A stretch of DNA of 64,000 nucleotides, from assembly GCA_035489755.1 (NCBI GenBank), contig DATGZK010000077.1:360777-424776 (forward strand). The letters run 5' to 3'. The notes below the pieces were generated by a model. That model had not been told where the DNA came from and did no database searches. It saw only the letters and a program-made list of their open reading frames with translations. Position 1 is the stretch's first letter, and each line of letters starts with the position of its first letter. The DNA comes from UBA9160 sp035489755 (GTDB lineage Bacteria; Myxococcota_A; UBA9160). The position numbers and the translations under genes were made by a program. Of the stretch, positions 1 to 9,058 are shown in pieces.

Positions 1-559
1 CGAGGAGTCGTTTCCGCTGGCTCTGGATGAGCCCGGTGCCGTGAATGCGTATGTCAGCGTGGTCGCAACCTCGGTCGCACGCGCCCTCGATGCATGGGGT
101 GCCCGGGTGGGGCGATCCGTGCAGCAGGATAGTGTCGAACCCCTCACCTGGGCGCTCGCGGAGATGGCGCGGAGTTGGTCCAGCACGCGCTACCTCGAAG
201 CCGTCGAATCCGTACACGCCTTCGGGCGGCGGGTCGCCGCGTGGTGGAGCCTCGGGTTCGATCTCCTGCTCACGCCGACGACCGCGGAGCCGCCGCCTTT
301 GCTCGGCGAGATGACGTCGCCCCCGGACGTGCCTCTCAAAGGCTTTCTGCGGGCCGCGCCCTTCGGCGCCTTCACTTCCTCGTTCAATATGAGCGGACAG
401 CCTGCGGTGTCGCTGCCTCTGCACTGGACGCAAGACGGGCTGCCCGTGGGTGTGCAGCTCGTGGCCGCGACCGGGCGCGAGGATCTCCTGCTGCGCGTGG
501 CCTCGCAGCTCGAGCAGGCCGCGCCGTGGGCGCAGAGGCGTCCGCCCGTCTCGGCCTAG
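1..559 (+). CDS. Amidase signature family protein, C-terminal part (gene runs off the left edge)
   Basis: The reading frame is open from base 2 to the TAG ending at 559, so this is the last ~185 residues of a larger protein. Known amidases are 450-500 aa and hydrolyse amide bonds with a Ser-Ser-Lys triad; those residues lie in the missing N-terminal part and cannot be checked. The visible part has the usual amidase ending: an aromatic/Pro segment around DLLLTPTTAEPPPLL, then SGQPAVSLPLHW, then GLPVGVQLVA and an R-E-D-LLLR helix. The GLPVGVQLVA block is typical of GatA/NylA-like amidases. Which substrate it uses cannot be told. It converges on the helicase gene with only 24 bp between the stops. 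Confidence 0.85.
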   Translation, partial: EESFPLALDEPGAVNAYVSVVATSVARALDAWGARVGRSVQQDSVEPLTWALAEMARSWSSTRYLEAVESVHAFGRRVAAWWSLGFDLLLTPTTAEPPPLLGEMTSPPDVPLKGFLRAAPFGAFTSSFNMSGQPAVSLPLHWTQDGLPVGVQLVAATGREDLLLRVASQLEQAAPWAQRRPPVSA

Positions 560-583
560 AGTCAGGACGCTGCCCGGCGGCGC

Positions 584-2686
584 TCAATGCGCGGGTGCGC
601 CCTTTAAGAGCGCCGCCCTTACGATCGGTGAGGGCTCACCCACGCAGGTGACCCAGAGCTGGTGTACGGCCCGCGTCGCTCCCACATGCAGAAGCCGCCG
701 CGATGCGGGCTGGTCCGGAAACTGGGCCGCTCCCACATCCACCAAGATGACGTAGTCGAACTCGAGGCCCTTGGCTTGCGCGATCTCGGTAACCTCCACT
801 CCGGGGGCAAAGGTGAAGTTCTGGTGGGAGACACGGCGCAGGTTCGGCAGCTCTGCCTCCGCGAGACCACGGTGGTAGGTCTCGCTCGCCGCCTCGCTCG
901 GGGTCAGGACCGCGACCGAAGCCAGCGGTTCCTCGCGCGCGAGAGCCCGCAGGGCGTCCGCAAGGGATGCGACACAAGCCCCCGCGTCGGTGAACTGAAG
1001 ACACTCGACCGGAGGACCCGAGCGTACGCTGAGCGGCGACTCACTCTCCTCGGCGAGATCTCCGAGCAGCTCGCGTGAAAAGCTCGTGATTTCGCGTGAA
1101 GAGCGGTAGGACACACGCAGCGTGTCGATCGAGGTGCCCTCGAGGCCGAGGTGCGCCAAGAACTCGGCCCACGACGTAAAACCCGCCGCCTGCATGACGT
1201 GCTGCTGGGTGTCGCCCGCAAGGGTGAGGCTCCGCCGCTCGTCGAGACAATCAATCAGCACGCGCACTTCGACCGGCGAGAAATCCTGCACCTCGTCAAT
1301 CGCGATGTGCCGATAGCGCAGCGGCACGCCTCCCCGCCCAAGGAGCGGGCCGACCCGCAGCTGCCATGCACGCAAGAGCAAGGCATCATCTTCGGGATCG
1401 AGCTCCGCTTGCACCTCCGCATCACCCTCGAGCCACGCCGTGAGCTCCTCGTGCCGAGCACGGTTCCAGTCCGCCGCGCGGCGCACTTCTTCCGCAGCAA
1501 GGGCACCCGGTGCCACGTGCGCCACCGCCTCCTCGAGAAGCGAGGCCTGACACAGCACGCTGGCCCAGTCGTCGAAGGCCTGCGCCGGTGTCCGGGGGCC
1601 GGGGTTGCGACGCACCTGCTCCTCAAGCGCGAAGAGGAGCGCAGGATGGAGCTTGAGGCGCTCTACGACTGCGGGAGCGCCGGCGCGCTGATCGCGCGGA
1701 AGCTGAGGGAAAAGGCGCCGCCGCTGCTCAGCCGTCCACTCCGCGAAGGTGGCGATGCGCGCGTTGCCCACACCGAGCGCGGGCAGCACGTGGGAGACGT
1801 AGCTCCGAAGGGCCGGCGAAAACACCACGAACAGAGTCCGGTCCGAGTCCACGCTCGGATCGTCGTAGGCGAGATAGGCGATGCGGTGCAGCGCCACGGT
1901 GGTCTTACCCGAACCCGCGCTTCCTCGGATCACCACGAAGCCTGAGGAGGGGCGAGTGATGAGGGCGAACTGCTCGGGGTCCAGCAGACCCGCCAGCTCG
2001 GGAAGCCGCTTGTCGGCGCGACGGCGTCGGCCGTCGAGGTCTGTGCCGAGCCGGCGCGTGCCGCCCTCTCCAGGTCCGAAGGCGCGGAGCGCCGCCCCCT
2101 CTCCGCCGTGTAGCCGCAGCCGCTCGCGCGGGGTCTCGCGCCAGCCGCCGGGGACTCCGGCGTCGCGCGCGAACACCCCCTCCGGCGCCTCGACCCGTTC
2201 GAGCACGCCGGCGCGGATGGCCACGGTGCGGCGTGTCACCACGATGCCCGCACGTCGGCGCCCAGCCATCACCTCCTCGTACTCGTCTCCCTGGGCGTAG
2301 CGATAAAAGATCTTTGAGACCGGTGCGTTCCGCCAGTCGACGATTCGCAGGCTCCCGTCGATGCGCGTGGCCTTGCCGAGCAAGAGGTCACGCTCCCCGG
2401 CGCTGTCGCGCAGACGCAAATGCGCGAAGTAGGGCGAGGAGGGATCGACCTTGGGTGCGTTTCGAGAGGCACGAAGCTGGCGCAGGAGCGCGTTGCCTTG
2501 GTCCCACTGCTGGTGGAGCGCCGGGGCATCCTCGGCCTTCATGGGCTCGAGCATGATCTCGCGTAAACGAGAGAGGTCGCGCACAAGCGCAGCCTCGGCC
2601 GCAGGAACTTCTTCCTGCGGCTCCGCCAGGCTGGCGCGGGTCGCTGCGAGGAGTTCCAACTCCTCCTTCACAATGGGATTCGTCAA
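584..2686 (-). CDS. HelD/UvrD-like superfamily 1 helicase-type ATPase
   Basis: This 700-residue protein has a charged helical N-terminal region (about 1-75), then a block around 85-130 with RIVDWRNAPVSKIFYR, which is typical of HelD-like proteins. A Walker A motif GSAGSGKTT follows at about 255-263, Walker B as AIDEVQDFSPVEV, and motif III as LAGDTQQ. The C-terminal helicase motif reads VTEIAQAKGLEFDYVILVD, close to UvrD motif V. Relatives include E. coli helicase IV and the HelD factors that release stalled RNA polymerase from DNA. Which of these roles applies is an inference; the long N-terminal coiled segment fits HelD. The ATG at 2686 is the only ATG near the conserved start, and the gene stands alone. 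Confidence 0.85.
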   Translation of the reverse strand: MTNPIVKEELELLAATRASLAEPQEEVPAAEAALVRDLSRLREIMLEPMKAEDAPALHQQWDQGNALLRQLRASRNAPKVDPSSPYFAHLRLRDSAGERDLLLGKATRIDGSLRIVDWRNAPVSKIFYRYAQGDEYEEVMAGRRRAGIVVTRRTVAIRAGVLERVEAPEGVFARDAGVPGGWRETPRERLRLHGGEGAALRAFGPGEGGTRRLGTDLDGRRRRADKRLPELAGLLDPEQFALITRPSSGFVVIRGSAGSGKTTVALHRIAYLAYDDPSVDSDRTLFVVFSPALRSYVSHVLPALGVGNARIATFAEWTAEQRRRLFPQLPRDQRAGAPAVVERLKLHPALLFALEEQVRRNPGPRTPAQAFDDWASVLCQASLLEEAVAHVAPGALAAEEVRRAADWNRARHEELTAWLEGDAEVQAELDPEDDALLLRAWQLRVGPLLGRGGVPLRYRHIAIDEVQDFSPVEVRVLIDCLDERRSLTLAGDTQQHVMQAAGFTSWAEFLAHLGLEGTSIDTLRVSYRSSREITSFSRELLGDLAEESESPLSVRSGPPVECLQFTDAGACVASLADALRALAREEPLASVAVLTPSEAASETYHRGLAEAELPNLRRVSHQNFTFAPGVEVTEIAQAKGLEFDYVILVDVGAAQFPDQPASRRLLHVGATRAVHQLWVTCVGEPSPIVRAALLKGAPAH

Positions 2687-2789
2687 CCCCTCTCCCCACG
2701 AAACGAATTAGGGAGGGTAGCAGCAGCGTCCCGCGCTGCGCTTGCCGTGGTAGCCTGTCCGTGCCCACCCGCCCACGACGAGGACTTCG

Positions 2790-3953
2790 ATGGAACTGCG
2801 GCAGGAGATCCACGGCAACTGCGCAACCCGGTTCGCGCGCGTCCGAGAGGCCTTCGCCGAGCTGTTTGCCGACCCGTCCGAGGTGGGCGGTGCCGTCGCC
2901 ATCCAGCTCGACGGTCGCTTTGTGGTCGACCTGTGGGCCGGCCACGCGGATGCTGCGCGGTCGCGGCCGTGGGAGCGCGACACGCTCGTGAACGTCTTCT
3001 CCACCACAAAGGGGATGACGGCCTTGTGCGCACACCGCCTCGTGGACCGCGGCTCGCTCGACCTCGACGCGCCGGCTGCACGCTACTGGCCGGAGTTCGC
3101 TCGGGGTGGCAAAGCTGCGCTCCCCGTGCGCCAACTCTTGAACCACTCCGCCGGATTGCCGGCGATTCGGCGACCCCTTCCCCCGAGCGCTCTGTTCGAA
3201 TGGGAAGCCTTGACCGATGCGCTCGCAGAGCAGGAGCCCTTTTGGGAGCCGGGAACGCGTCATGGCTACCACGCGCTCACCTTCGGCTGGCTCGTGGGTG
3301 AACTCGTGCGGCGGGTGAGCGGAAGGAGCGTCGGGCGCTTCCTCCAGGAAGAGATTGCCGGACCTCTCGAGGCGGACGTGTACATCGGGACGGCACCGAG
3401 CCTGGATCACCGGGTGGCGGAGATAATTCCAGCGCCTCCGCCCAAGCTCGGCGAGGTGGACCCTCTGCTCGAGATCCTGAAGAACCCGACTTCCGTGGCG
3501 GCTCGGGCCTTCCTCAACCCGCTGCTTCCGCCCGATGCCATCAACACCACGCAGTGGCGTCGTGCCGAGATTCCCGCCGGGAACGGCCACGCATCGGCGC
3601 GCGGGCTCGCGCAAGTATACGGCGCCGTCTCTGCGCCGGAGCGCTCAGCCACAAAGGTACTCCATCCGGAGGGCGTAAAGCGCTCGGGCACCGAGGAGCG
3701 AAGCGGCTCAGACCTTATTCTCCTCGACCAATTCGTGCGGTATGGGCCAGGTTTTATGCTCGGTACGCCAGACGAGCCGCTTGGGCCCAACGCGGGCGCA
3801 TTCGGGCATTCGGGCGCGGGCGGGTCTCTCGCCTTCGCCGATCCCACGGCGAAACTCGGCTTCGCGTACGTGATGAACCAAATGCAATCCGGGCGCTATC
3901 TGATCGGCCCGCGTGCAAACGCCCTGGTCAAGGCTACCTACGATTGCCTTTGA
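2790..3953 (+). CDS. Class C beta-lactamase-fold serine hydrolase (EstB-type esterase)
   Basis: The 387-residue protein matches the beta-lactamase/transpeptidase-like family that includes EstB esterases. The nucleophile motif S-x-x-K is STTK at residues 71-74 (in NVFSTTKGMTALC). A GYHALTFGW block near 150 stands where the Y-x-N loop lies, and GHSGAGGS near 345 replaces the K-T-G motif as in esterases. LLNHSAGLP is a further family signature. There is no signal peptide, so it probably acts in the cytoplasm on ester substrates; a true beta-lactamase would normally be exported. GAGG lies before the ATG at 2790. It is transcribed alone, between the divergent helicase gene and the convergent nudC. 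Confidence 0.85.
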   Translation: MELRQEIHGNCATRFARVREAFAELFADPSEVGGAVAIQLDGRFVVDLWAGHADAARSRPWERDTLVNVFSTTKGMTALCAHRLVDRGSLDLDAPAARYWPEFARGGKAALPVRQLLNHSAGLPAIRRPLPPSALFEWEALTDALAEQEPFWEPGTRHGYHALTFGWLVGELVRRVSGRSVGRFLQEEIAGPLEADVYIGTAPSLDHRVAEIIPAPPPKLGEVDPLLEILKNPTSVAARAFLNPLLPPDAINTTQWRRAEIPAGNGHASARGLAQVYGAVSAPERSATKVLHPEGVKRSGTEERSGSDLILLDQFVRYGPGFMLGTPDEPLGPNAGAFGHSGAGGSLAFADPTAKLGFAYVMNQMQSGRYLIGPRANALVKATYDCL

Positions 3954-3963
3954 GACGCGGGGA

Positions 3964-4782
3964 TTACCCGCCGCCGTGCTTCTCCAAGAATTGCTCGATC
4001 AGCCAGCCCGAGATGCTGATTCGGCCGCGGAAGAACTTCGGCATCGAGTCGTAGCGAAAGAAGGCTGCGTCCTCGATCTCCGAGGTGTCGATGCGAATCT
4101 CGCCGCCGGCGTAGCGGGCGGTAAAGCCGAGCATGAGGGAGTGCGGAAACGGCCAGGGCTGGCTTGCGAAGTACCGCACATCCTTCACCTCGATCCCAGT
4201 CTCTTCATGGATCTCCCGCGCCACGGTCTCTTCCAAGCTTTCTCCAGGTTCGACAAAGCCCGCCGGCACGCTGTAAAAGCCCGGTGGAAAATGCGCAGAG
4301 CGTGCGAGCAAGATTTCCTGGTCTCGCTCTACAGCGACGATCACGGCCGGCGCGAGCCGCGGGAAGCACGCGAGACCGCAGCGCGGGCACACACGCGATC
4401 GCTCGGTCGAGCGCGGTTGCGTCGCTTCACCGCAGGCGCCACAGAACTGGTGAGTACGGTCCCATTCCACGATCTGTACCGCACGCCCCGCCAGCGCATG
4501 AAGTGTTTCGTCGAGGCGACCGAACAGCATGCGCAGGTCGCGGAACTCCATGCCCGGAGGCGCCGCGTGGTCCGCAGCGACCTCGGCTGAAAAACAGTGC
4601 TGCTCGTCCAGCCGTCCGAGATACTGCGAACGGAGTGTGGCGAGGCCGAGCGCCTCGGGCTCAGCACTGGGTTCGAGAGCAAGATCGTTGCGCACGAGAA
4701 GCTCGCGCCCCCGGAAGACAAACCAGAGCGCTGCCTCTGGCCGAGGATGCGGCGGCACGAGTCCCGGGAGAAAGCGGCGCAT
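3964..4782 (-). CDS. nudC: NAD(P)H pyrophosphatase / NAD-decapping Nudix hydrolase NudC
   Basis: This 272-residue protein carries the complete NudC architecture. The N-terminal domain is followed by a Cys4 zinc ribbon (C114, C117, C132, C135). The Nudix box, G-x5-E-x7-R-E-x2-E-E-x-G, begins at G175. The NudC-specific motif SQPWPFPHS lies at 207-215. The family hydrolyses NADH to NMNH and AMP, and in bacteria also removes NAD caps from RNA. Its ATG shares one base with the TGA of the upstream GH3 gene (TGATG), so the two are probably translationally coupled. I see no metabolic link between them. Confidence 0.95.
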   Translation of the reverse strand: MRRFLPGLVPPHPRPEAALWFVFRGRELLVRNDLALEPSAEPEALGLATLRSQYLGRLDEQHCFSAEVAADHAAPPGMEFRDLRMLFGRLDETLHALAGRAVQIVEWDRTHQFCGACGEATQPRSTERSRVCPRCGLACFPRLAPAVIVAVERDQEILLARSAHFPPGFYSVPAGFVEPGESLEETVAREIHEETGIEVKDVRYFASQPWPFPHSLMLGFTARYAGGEIRIDTSEIEDAAFFRYDSMPKFFRGRISISGWLIEQFLEKHGGG

Positions 4783-7154
4783 CAGCGGACGGCCTCCACG
4801 CGAACGGGCGTTGTGAACCGTCGGCGGCGCTCGATCCGCACGGCGGGCCCCGTGATCTCGAATGCACCGGCAAGTCGCACGTTGTCCGAAGCACTCCCGA
4901 CCATGACCTCGATGGTCCCGGGCTCAACGATCCATTTCTCGTCGAGTCCGCGAAATGCGAGCTGTTCCACCGCCAACTCGAAGCGGAGGCGTTTTTTCTC
5001 ACCCGCTCGGAGCGCGACGCGCGCAAAGCCCCGAAGCTCCTTGACCGGACGCGTGACGCTCGCCACGGGGTCATGGACGTAGAGCTGGACGACCTCCTCG
5101 CCGGAATGTGCGCCGTCGTTCGTGATCTCTGCGCCGATCGCCACGACATCCCCTGCCTGCGCCTGGCGCGGCTCGATCACGAGACGTGCGTAGTCGAAGT
5201 GCGTATAGGAGAGCCCGTGACCGAAGGCGAAGAGCGGGGTTGCGGGTGAGTCGGCATAGCTCCCCTTCCAGTGCGAGCGCCCTCCAGATGGCTTGTGGCC
5301 GTAGTAGACGGGAAGCTGACCCACGCCGCGGGGCATACAGATCGGGAGACGGCCCGACGGATTCACATCGCCGAAGAGTACGTCCGCGACGGCAGTTCCA
5401 CCTTCCTCGCCCGGAAGCCAGGCGTGGACCAGCGCGCCCACGTGCTCTGCGATCCAAGGGACGGCGAGGGGTCGGCCCTCGACCAGCACGACCACGACCG
5501 GCCGCCCCGTCCGAACCACCGCCTCGACCAGCGCCTGCTGCACGCCGGGCAGACCGAGCTCCGCCCGGTCGATGGATTCACCGCTCGTGCACCCGTCGAC
5601 CAGACCCGAACGCCCGCCCACGACGAGGATCGTGGCCTCAGCGCGTTCTGCGAGTGCAACGGCCTGTGCGAATCCGTCCGTCGAGGATCCGAGGACGTCG
5701 CAACCCGGAGCGAACAGCACCTCGGTCTGTGGTGCGACGATGCGACGCACGCCCTCGAGGATACTCACCATCGGTGGGAAGCACTTGCTGAGCTCGATCC
5801 TCGACTGCGCGTCTTTCTCCTTGGACGAAGGTCTGGGCGCCTCCGATTCGATCCACCCGAACACGATCTCAAGATGCGCGGGGTAGTGGTAGTCTCCCTG
5901 AAGAAGACGGATCCGATCGGCACTCGGTCCGAGCACGGCGATCGAACGCAGGTTCTTGGCGAGCGGCAGAAGATTTCGCTCGTTCCTGAGCAAGATGATC
6001 GACTCGGCCGCGGCTCGCCGCGCAAGAGCGCGTTGCGGCGGCGTATCAAACACACTGGACGCAGCGACTGCGTCCACCAACGGCTGTTCGAAGAGGCCGA
6101 GCTGGAACTTGGCCCGCAGCAGGCGCCGAACCGCCCGATCGACGAGCGCCATCGGCGCACGGCCGCTCTCCAGCGCCTCCCGCAGCGGAGCCCCGTAGCA
6201 GTCCAGTTGCGGCAGTTCGACGTCGACTCCCGCCTCAAGGGCTCGAAGCGCTGCTTCGCCCTTGTCTGCGGCGATGTGGTGGTAGCCACGCAGGCAGTCG
6301 ACCGTGAAGTAGTCGGCCACCACCACTCCCTCGAAGCCAAGCTCGTCACGCAGGAGATCCGTGAGAAGTGCGCGCGAAGCGCCGCAGGGCACGCCGTCGA
6401 GCTCCTGGTAACCATTCATGATCGAGCCCAGCCCGGCTTCGCAGATCGCGGCCTCAAACGGCGTGACGTACAGCTCGCGCAGCTCGCGAGAACCCAGATG
6501 CGCCGGCGCCCAATTCATTCCTCCTTCGGACGCCCCGTAGCCCACGAAATGCTTCCCCGTGCAGAGGATCCCCTCGGCAAGGCGCTCTCCTTGCACGCCG
6601 CGCACATATGCGATGCCCATCTGCGAGATGAGATAGGGGTCCTCGCCGAAGGTCTCTTCGGTACGGCCCCACCGCGGGTCGCGAGCCACATCCAGCACCG
6701 GGGCGAGCGTCTGGTGCGCGCCGACGGAGCGCATCTGCAAACGGATTGCACTCCCGATCTCGCCCACCAGCGCAGGATCGAATGTGGCGGCCAATCCGAT
6801 GGCTTGCGGAAAGCAGGTGGCGTCACGGCCCAGATAGCCCGCACAGCTCTCCTCGTGGATGATCGCAGGGACACCGAGGCGCGTCTCTTCCATGAGAAAG
6901 CGCTGAATCTCGTTTGCAAAGGCTGCGCTTTCCCCGGGCCTGAGCAAGGTTGCGCCGCCGATGCGCGTTACGTGCCCGATTCCGTGGATGAGTTTCTCGC
7001 TTGCAGCGCTGCGCTTTAATCTGCCCTCGTGAAGCAGCTGGGTCGACCAGACACAACCCAGCTGGGCGAGTTTCTCGTCGACGGTCATGCGCGAGAGGAG
7101 ATCTTCGACACGCTTCTCCACAGAGAGCGAGACGTCAAGGTACGGCGGCTTCAT
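4782..7154 (-). CDS. Glycoside hydrolase family 3 beta-glucosidase
   Basis: The 790-residue protein has the GH3 layout: (beta/alpha)8 domain, alpha/beta sandwich, then a C-terminal fibronectin-III-like domain (GEEVVQLYVHDPVASVTRPV). The KHFVGYGASEGGMNWAPAH segment is a standard GH3 substrate-site region. The nucleophile is predicted as D281 in GVVVADYF. There is no signal peptide, so it probably cleaves imported oligosaccharides in the cytoplasm. I chose the ATG at 7154 because GGAG lies 7-8 bases upstream and the family N-terminus starts there; a frame extension to 7406 is low-complexity and Arg-rich. The start overlaps the stop of a small membrane-protein ORF (ATGA). The gene is followed directly by nudC. 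Confidence 0.93.
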   Translation of the reverse strand: MKPPYLDVSLSVEKRVEDLLSRMTVDEKLAQLGCVWSTQLLHEGRLKRSAASEKLIHGIGHVTRIGGATLLRPGESAAFANEIQRFLMEETRLGVPAIIHEESCAGYLGRDATCFPQAIGLAATFDPALVGEIGSAIRLQMRSVGAHQTLAPVLDVARDPRWGRTEETFGEDPYLISQMGIAYVRGVQGERLAEGILCTGKHFVGYGASEGGMNWAPAHLGSRELRELYVTPFEAAICEAGLGSIMNGYQELDGVPCGASRALLTDLLRDELGFEGVVVADYFTVDCLRGYHHIAADKGEAALRALEAGVDVELPQLDCYGAPLREALESGRAPMALVDRAVRRLLRAKFQLGLFEQPLVDAVAASSVFDTPPQRALARRAAAESIILLRNERNLLPLAKNLRSIAVLGPSADRIRLLQGDYHYPAHLEIVFGWIESEAPRPSSKEKDAQSRIELSKCFPPMVSILEGVRRIVAPQTEVLFAPGCDVLGSSTDGFAQAVALAERAEATILVVGGRSGLVDGCTSGESIDRAELGLPGVQQALVEAVVRTGRPVVVVLVEGRPLAVPWIAEHVGALVHAWLPGEEGGTAVADVLFGDVNPSGRLPICMPRGVGQLPVYYGHKPSGGRSHWKGSYADSPATPLFAFGHGLSYTHFDYARLVIEPRQAQAGDVVAIGAEITNDGAHSGEEVVQLYVHDPVASVTRPVKELRGFARVALRAGEKKRLRFELAVEQLAFRGLDEKWIVEPGTIEVMVGSASDNVRLAGAFEITGPAVRIERRRRFTTPVRVEAVR

Positions 7155-7471
7155 CAGATGACTCCGAGCCGGTTCCAGGACCAGACGAAGATCGCGACAA
7201 GACCTACGGCGAGGATGAGCGCGAGGGAGTGGAGCGGCTCGAAGGCTGTCCAGGTGCGCGTCACGAAGGACTGCACCCAAAAGGAGGGAAGCCCAAGAGG
7301 CAGCGGGAGTGCCAGATCCACGGGCCCGGCGCCCGCCGGCGGTGCGACCTGCCCGTGCGCAGGCAGCGAAGGGGCGACAGCGGGCCGCGCGAAGATGCGG
7401 GGCCACACGCTGCTGTAGCGATGTTCATTGGTCGTCGCCCTCCGCGCTGCTGAGCTACCTACTATAGGCAT
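7154..7471 (-). CDS. Possible small single-pass membrane protein
   Basis: This 105-codon frame ends in a TGA that overlaps the ATG of the GH3 gene (ATGA), suggesting coupling. Residues ~82-99 (LALILAVGLVAIFVW) form one hydrophobic helix close to the C-terminus, after a Pro/Ala-rich segment at 35-60. I recognise no family. The only ATG is at 7471, in a CATG shared with the divergent dusB start; a GTG at 7408 would give 78 residues. Neither start has a good ribosome-binding site. It may be a C-tail-anchored protein or a chance frame. Confidence 0.35.
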   Translation of the reverse strand: MPIVGSSAARRATTNEHRYSSVWPRIFARPAVAPSLPAHGQVAPPAGAGPVDLALPLPLGLPSFWVQSFVTRTWTAFEPLHSLALILAVGLVAIFVWSWNRLGVI

Positions 7472-8651
7472 GGATTCCCGCTACCGAAGCGCCGTGAACC
7501 GCGACGTGCCTGCGGCGCGCCCGGGCGAGTTCGCCCCGGTCCCCATCGGGCCCCTGCGCGTTTGGCCGCCGGTTGTGCTTGCACCCATGGCGGGCATCAC
7601 CAACGCACCCTTCCGCGCGGTTTGCCGACACTTTGGCGCCGGCCTCTATGTGAGTGAGATGATTACGGCAAGGGCGCTGGTCGAAGGCAACGCCAAGACG
7701 CTCCGGCTCGCGGGATTTGCCCCTGAGGAGAAGCCCCGGAGCCTCCAACTCTACGGGGTGGACCCCTACTACGTGGGCCAGGCCGTGGCGTTCCTCGCCG
7801 GCGAGAACCGCGTGGATCACATCGACATGAACTTCGGTTGCCCAGTGCCAAAGGTCACTCGGCGCGGTGGCGGGGCTGCGATCCCGCTCAAGCCCAATCT
7901 GTTGCGAGCGATCGTGCGGGCCGCAGTGCGCGAGGCGGGCCCGGTACCGGTAACCCTGAAATTTCGAATCGGGGTAGACGACCGGTACCAGACCTATCTC
8001 GACGCTGGCCGAATCGCTTCCGACGAGGGCTGTGCCGCTGTCGCTCTGCATGCCCGTACGGCGGCGCAGCTTTACGATGGCGAGGCGCAATGGGATGCGA
8101 TCGCTCGTCTCAAGTCCGTCGTGGGACCGCTTCCTGTGTTCGGAAACGGCGATATCTGGGAGGCCTATGACGCGCTCCGCATGATGCGCACGACCGGTTG
8201 TGACGGCGTGGTCGTCGGCCGAGGCTGCCTTGGTCGGCCCTGGCTCTTCCGTGAGCTGAGCGACGTATTCGCCGGCGAAGAGCCCACCGATCCGCCCTCG
8301 CTCGGCGAAGTTGCCAATGTCATGCTCGAGCACGCCGCTCTTCTCGCCAAGTGGCTCCCGGAGGCCGTGGCCGTCCGGATGTTCCGCAAGCACGCCACCT
8401 GGTACACCAAGGGCTTCCGCTACAGCACGCGCCTGCGCGATGAGTTGATCGCGATCGAGACCCTCGACGATCTGCGCCGGGTGCTGAGTGCCGTCGACCG
8501 GGACGAGCCCTTCCCAGCAGCGGCGGTGCGAGTCCCCCGCGGCAAGCGCGGGGGCACGCAAAAGGTGGCCCTACCCGAGGGCTACCTCGACGATCTTGAG
8601 GATGCCTCCCCCCCCGCTGCGGAGGCGGAGGATCCGGCCGACGGCGGGTAG
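7470..8651 (+). CDS. dusB: tRNA-dihydrouridine synthase (DusB-like)
   Basis: The 393-residue enzyme reduces uridine to dihydrouridine in tRNA using FMN and NADPH. Family signatures are all present: VVLAPMAGITNAPFR (36-50), the active-site segment MNFGCPVPKV with catalytic Cys C124, R-I-G in TLKFRIGVDD, HART, GNGDIW, and the FMN phosphate site GVVVGRGCLGRPWLF. The C-terminal helical tRNA-binding domain includes FRKHATWYTKG, and a charged tail follows. The start is taken as ATG 7470; an in-frame start at 7428 only adds residues ahead of the family N-terminus. A TACTAT element lies five bases before the ATG, so a leaderless transcript is possible. Confidence 0.93.
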   Translation: MDSRYRSAVNRDVPAARPGEFAPVPIGPLRVWPPVVLAPMAGITNAPFRAVCRHFGAGLYVSEMITARALVEGNAKTLRLAGFAPEEKPRSLQLYGVDPYYVGQAVAFLAGENRVDHIDMNFGCPVPKVTRRGGGAAIPLKPNLLRAIVRAAVREAGPVPVTLKFRIGVDDRYQTYLDAGRIASDEGCAAVALHARTAAQLYDGEAQWDAIARLKSVVGPLPVFGNGDIWEAYDALRMMRTTGCDGVVVGRGCLGRPWLFRELSDVFAGEEPTDPPSLGEVANVMLEHAALLAKWLPEAVAVRMFRKHATWYTKGFRYSTRLRDELIAIETLDDLRRVLSAVDRDEPFPAAAVRVPRGKRGGTQKVALPEGYLDDLEDASPPAAEAEDPADGG

Positions 8652-8729
8652 CGCGCCCGCCAGTGGCTGGCGAGGCCCGAAGCGGCGAGACTCTCGGTGC
8701 TCGAGGCTCTCCAGCCAAGGAGATCGAAA

Positions 8730-9041
8730 ATGACCCCGAAGATTGAGACGACTCCCAATCCCTCGACGGACATCGCCAGGATCCCGCCCCTTGTGCTGGC
8801 CCTGCGGGCCTCGTTCGATGCGGGGACCACCCGGCCGATCTCGTGGCGCAAGGGTCAGCTCGATCAGATCGCACGCCTTATGGACGACCATGGAGAGGAC
8901 TTCCTGGCTGCGCTCAAGGCTAGCTTCGAGACCTTCAGCCACCACAAGAGCGTGGTGCGCAAGTCCACGCGAGTCGACCCCAAGATTGCCTACCCGCCGT
9001 ACACCAAGCTAAAGACGCAGATCCTAAAGCGGCTGATGTAA
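8730..9041 (+). pseudogene. Internally deleted class 3-type aldehyde dehydrogenase remnant (103 codons)
   Basis: AAGGAG at 8717-8722 sits seven bases before ATG 8730, so translation signals look intact. Residues ~20-64 match the N-terminus of ALDH3-type aldehyde dehydrogenases (LRASFDAGTTRPISWR, then an IARLMDDHGEDFLAALKA helix). Straight after this comes the extreme C-terminus of the same family: SFETFSHHKSVVRKST and AYPPYTKLK. ALDH3 enzymes are ~450-490 aa, so about 370 residues are missing, including the NAD site, catalytic Glu and catalytic Cys. The join is in frame. The product cannot be an active dehydrogenase. An assembly collapse could also produce this. It lies between dusB and a lipoprotein gene. 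Confidence 0.75.
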
Positions 9042-9058
9042 GGCCCGCAGGCATCGCG

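Noticed and set aside
2790..3953. Serine hydrolase as an antibiotic beta-lactamase
   Set aside because: There is no signal peptide and the K-T-G motif is replaced (GHSG), as in EstB-type esterases.
5271..7019. 582-codon open frame on the plus strand
   Set aside because: It lies wholly antisense to the GH3 gene, whose motifs are clear; long antisense frames are expected at this GC content.
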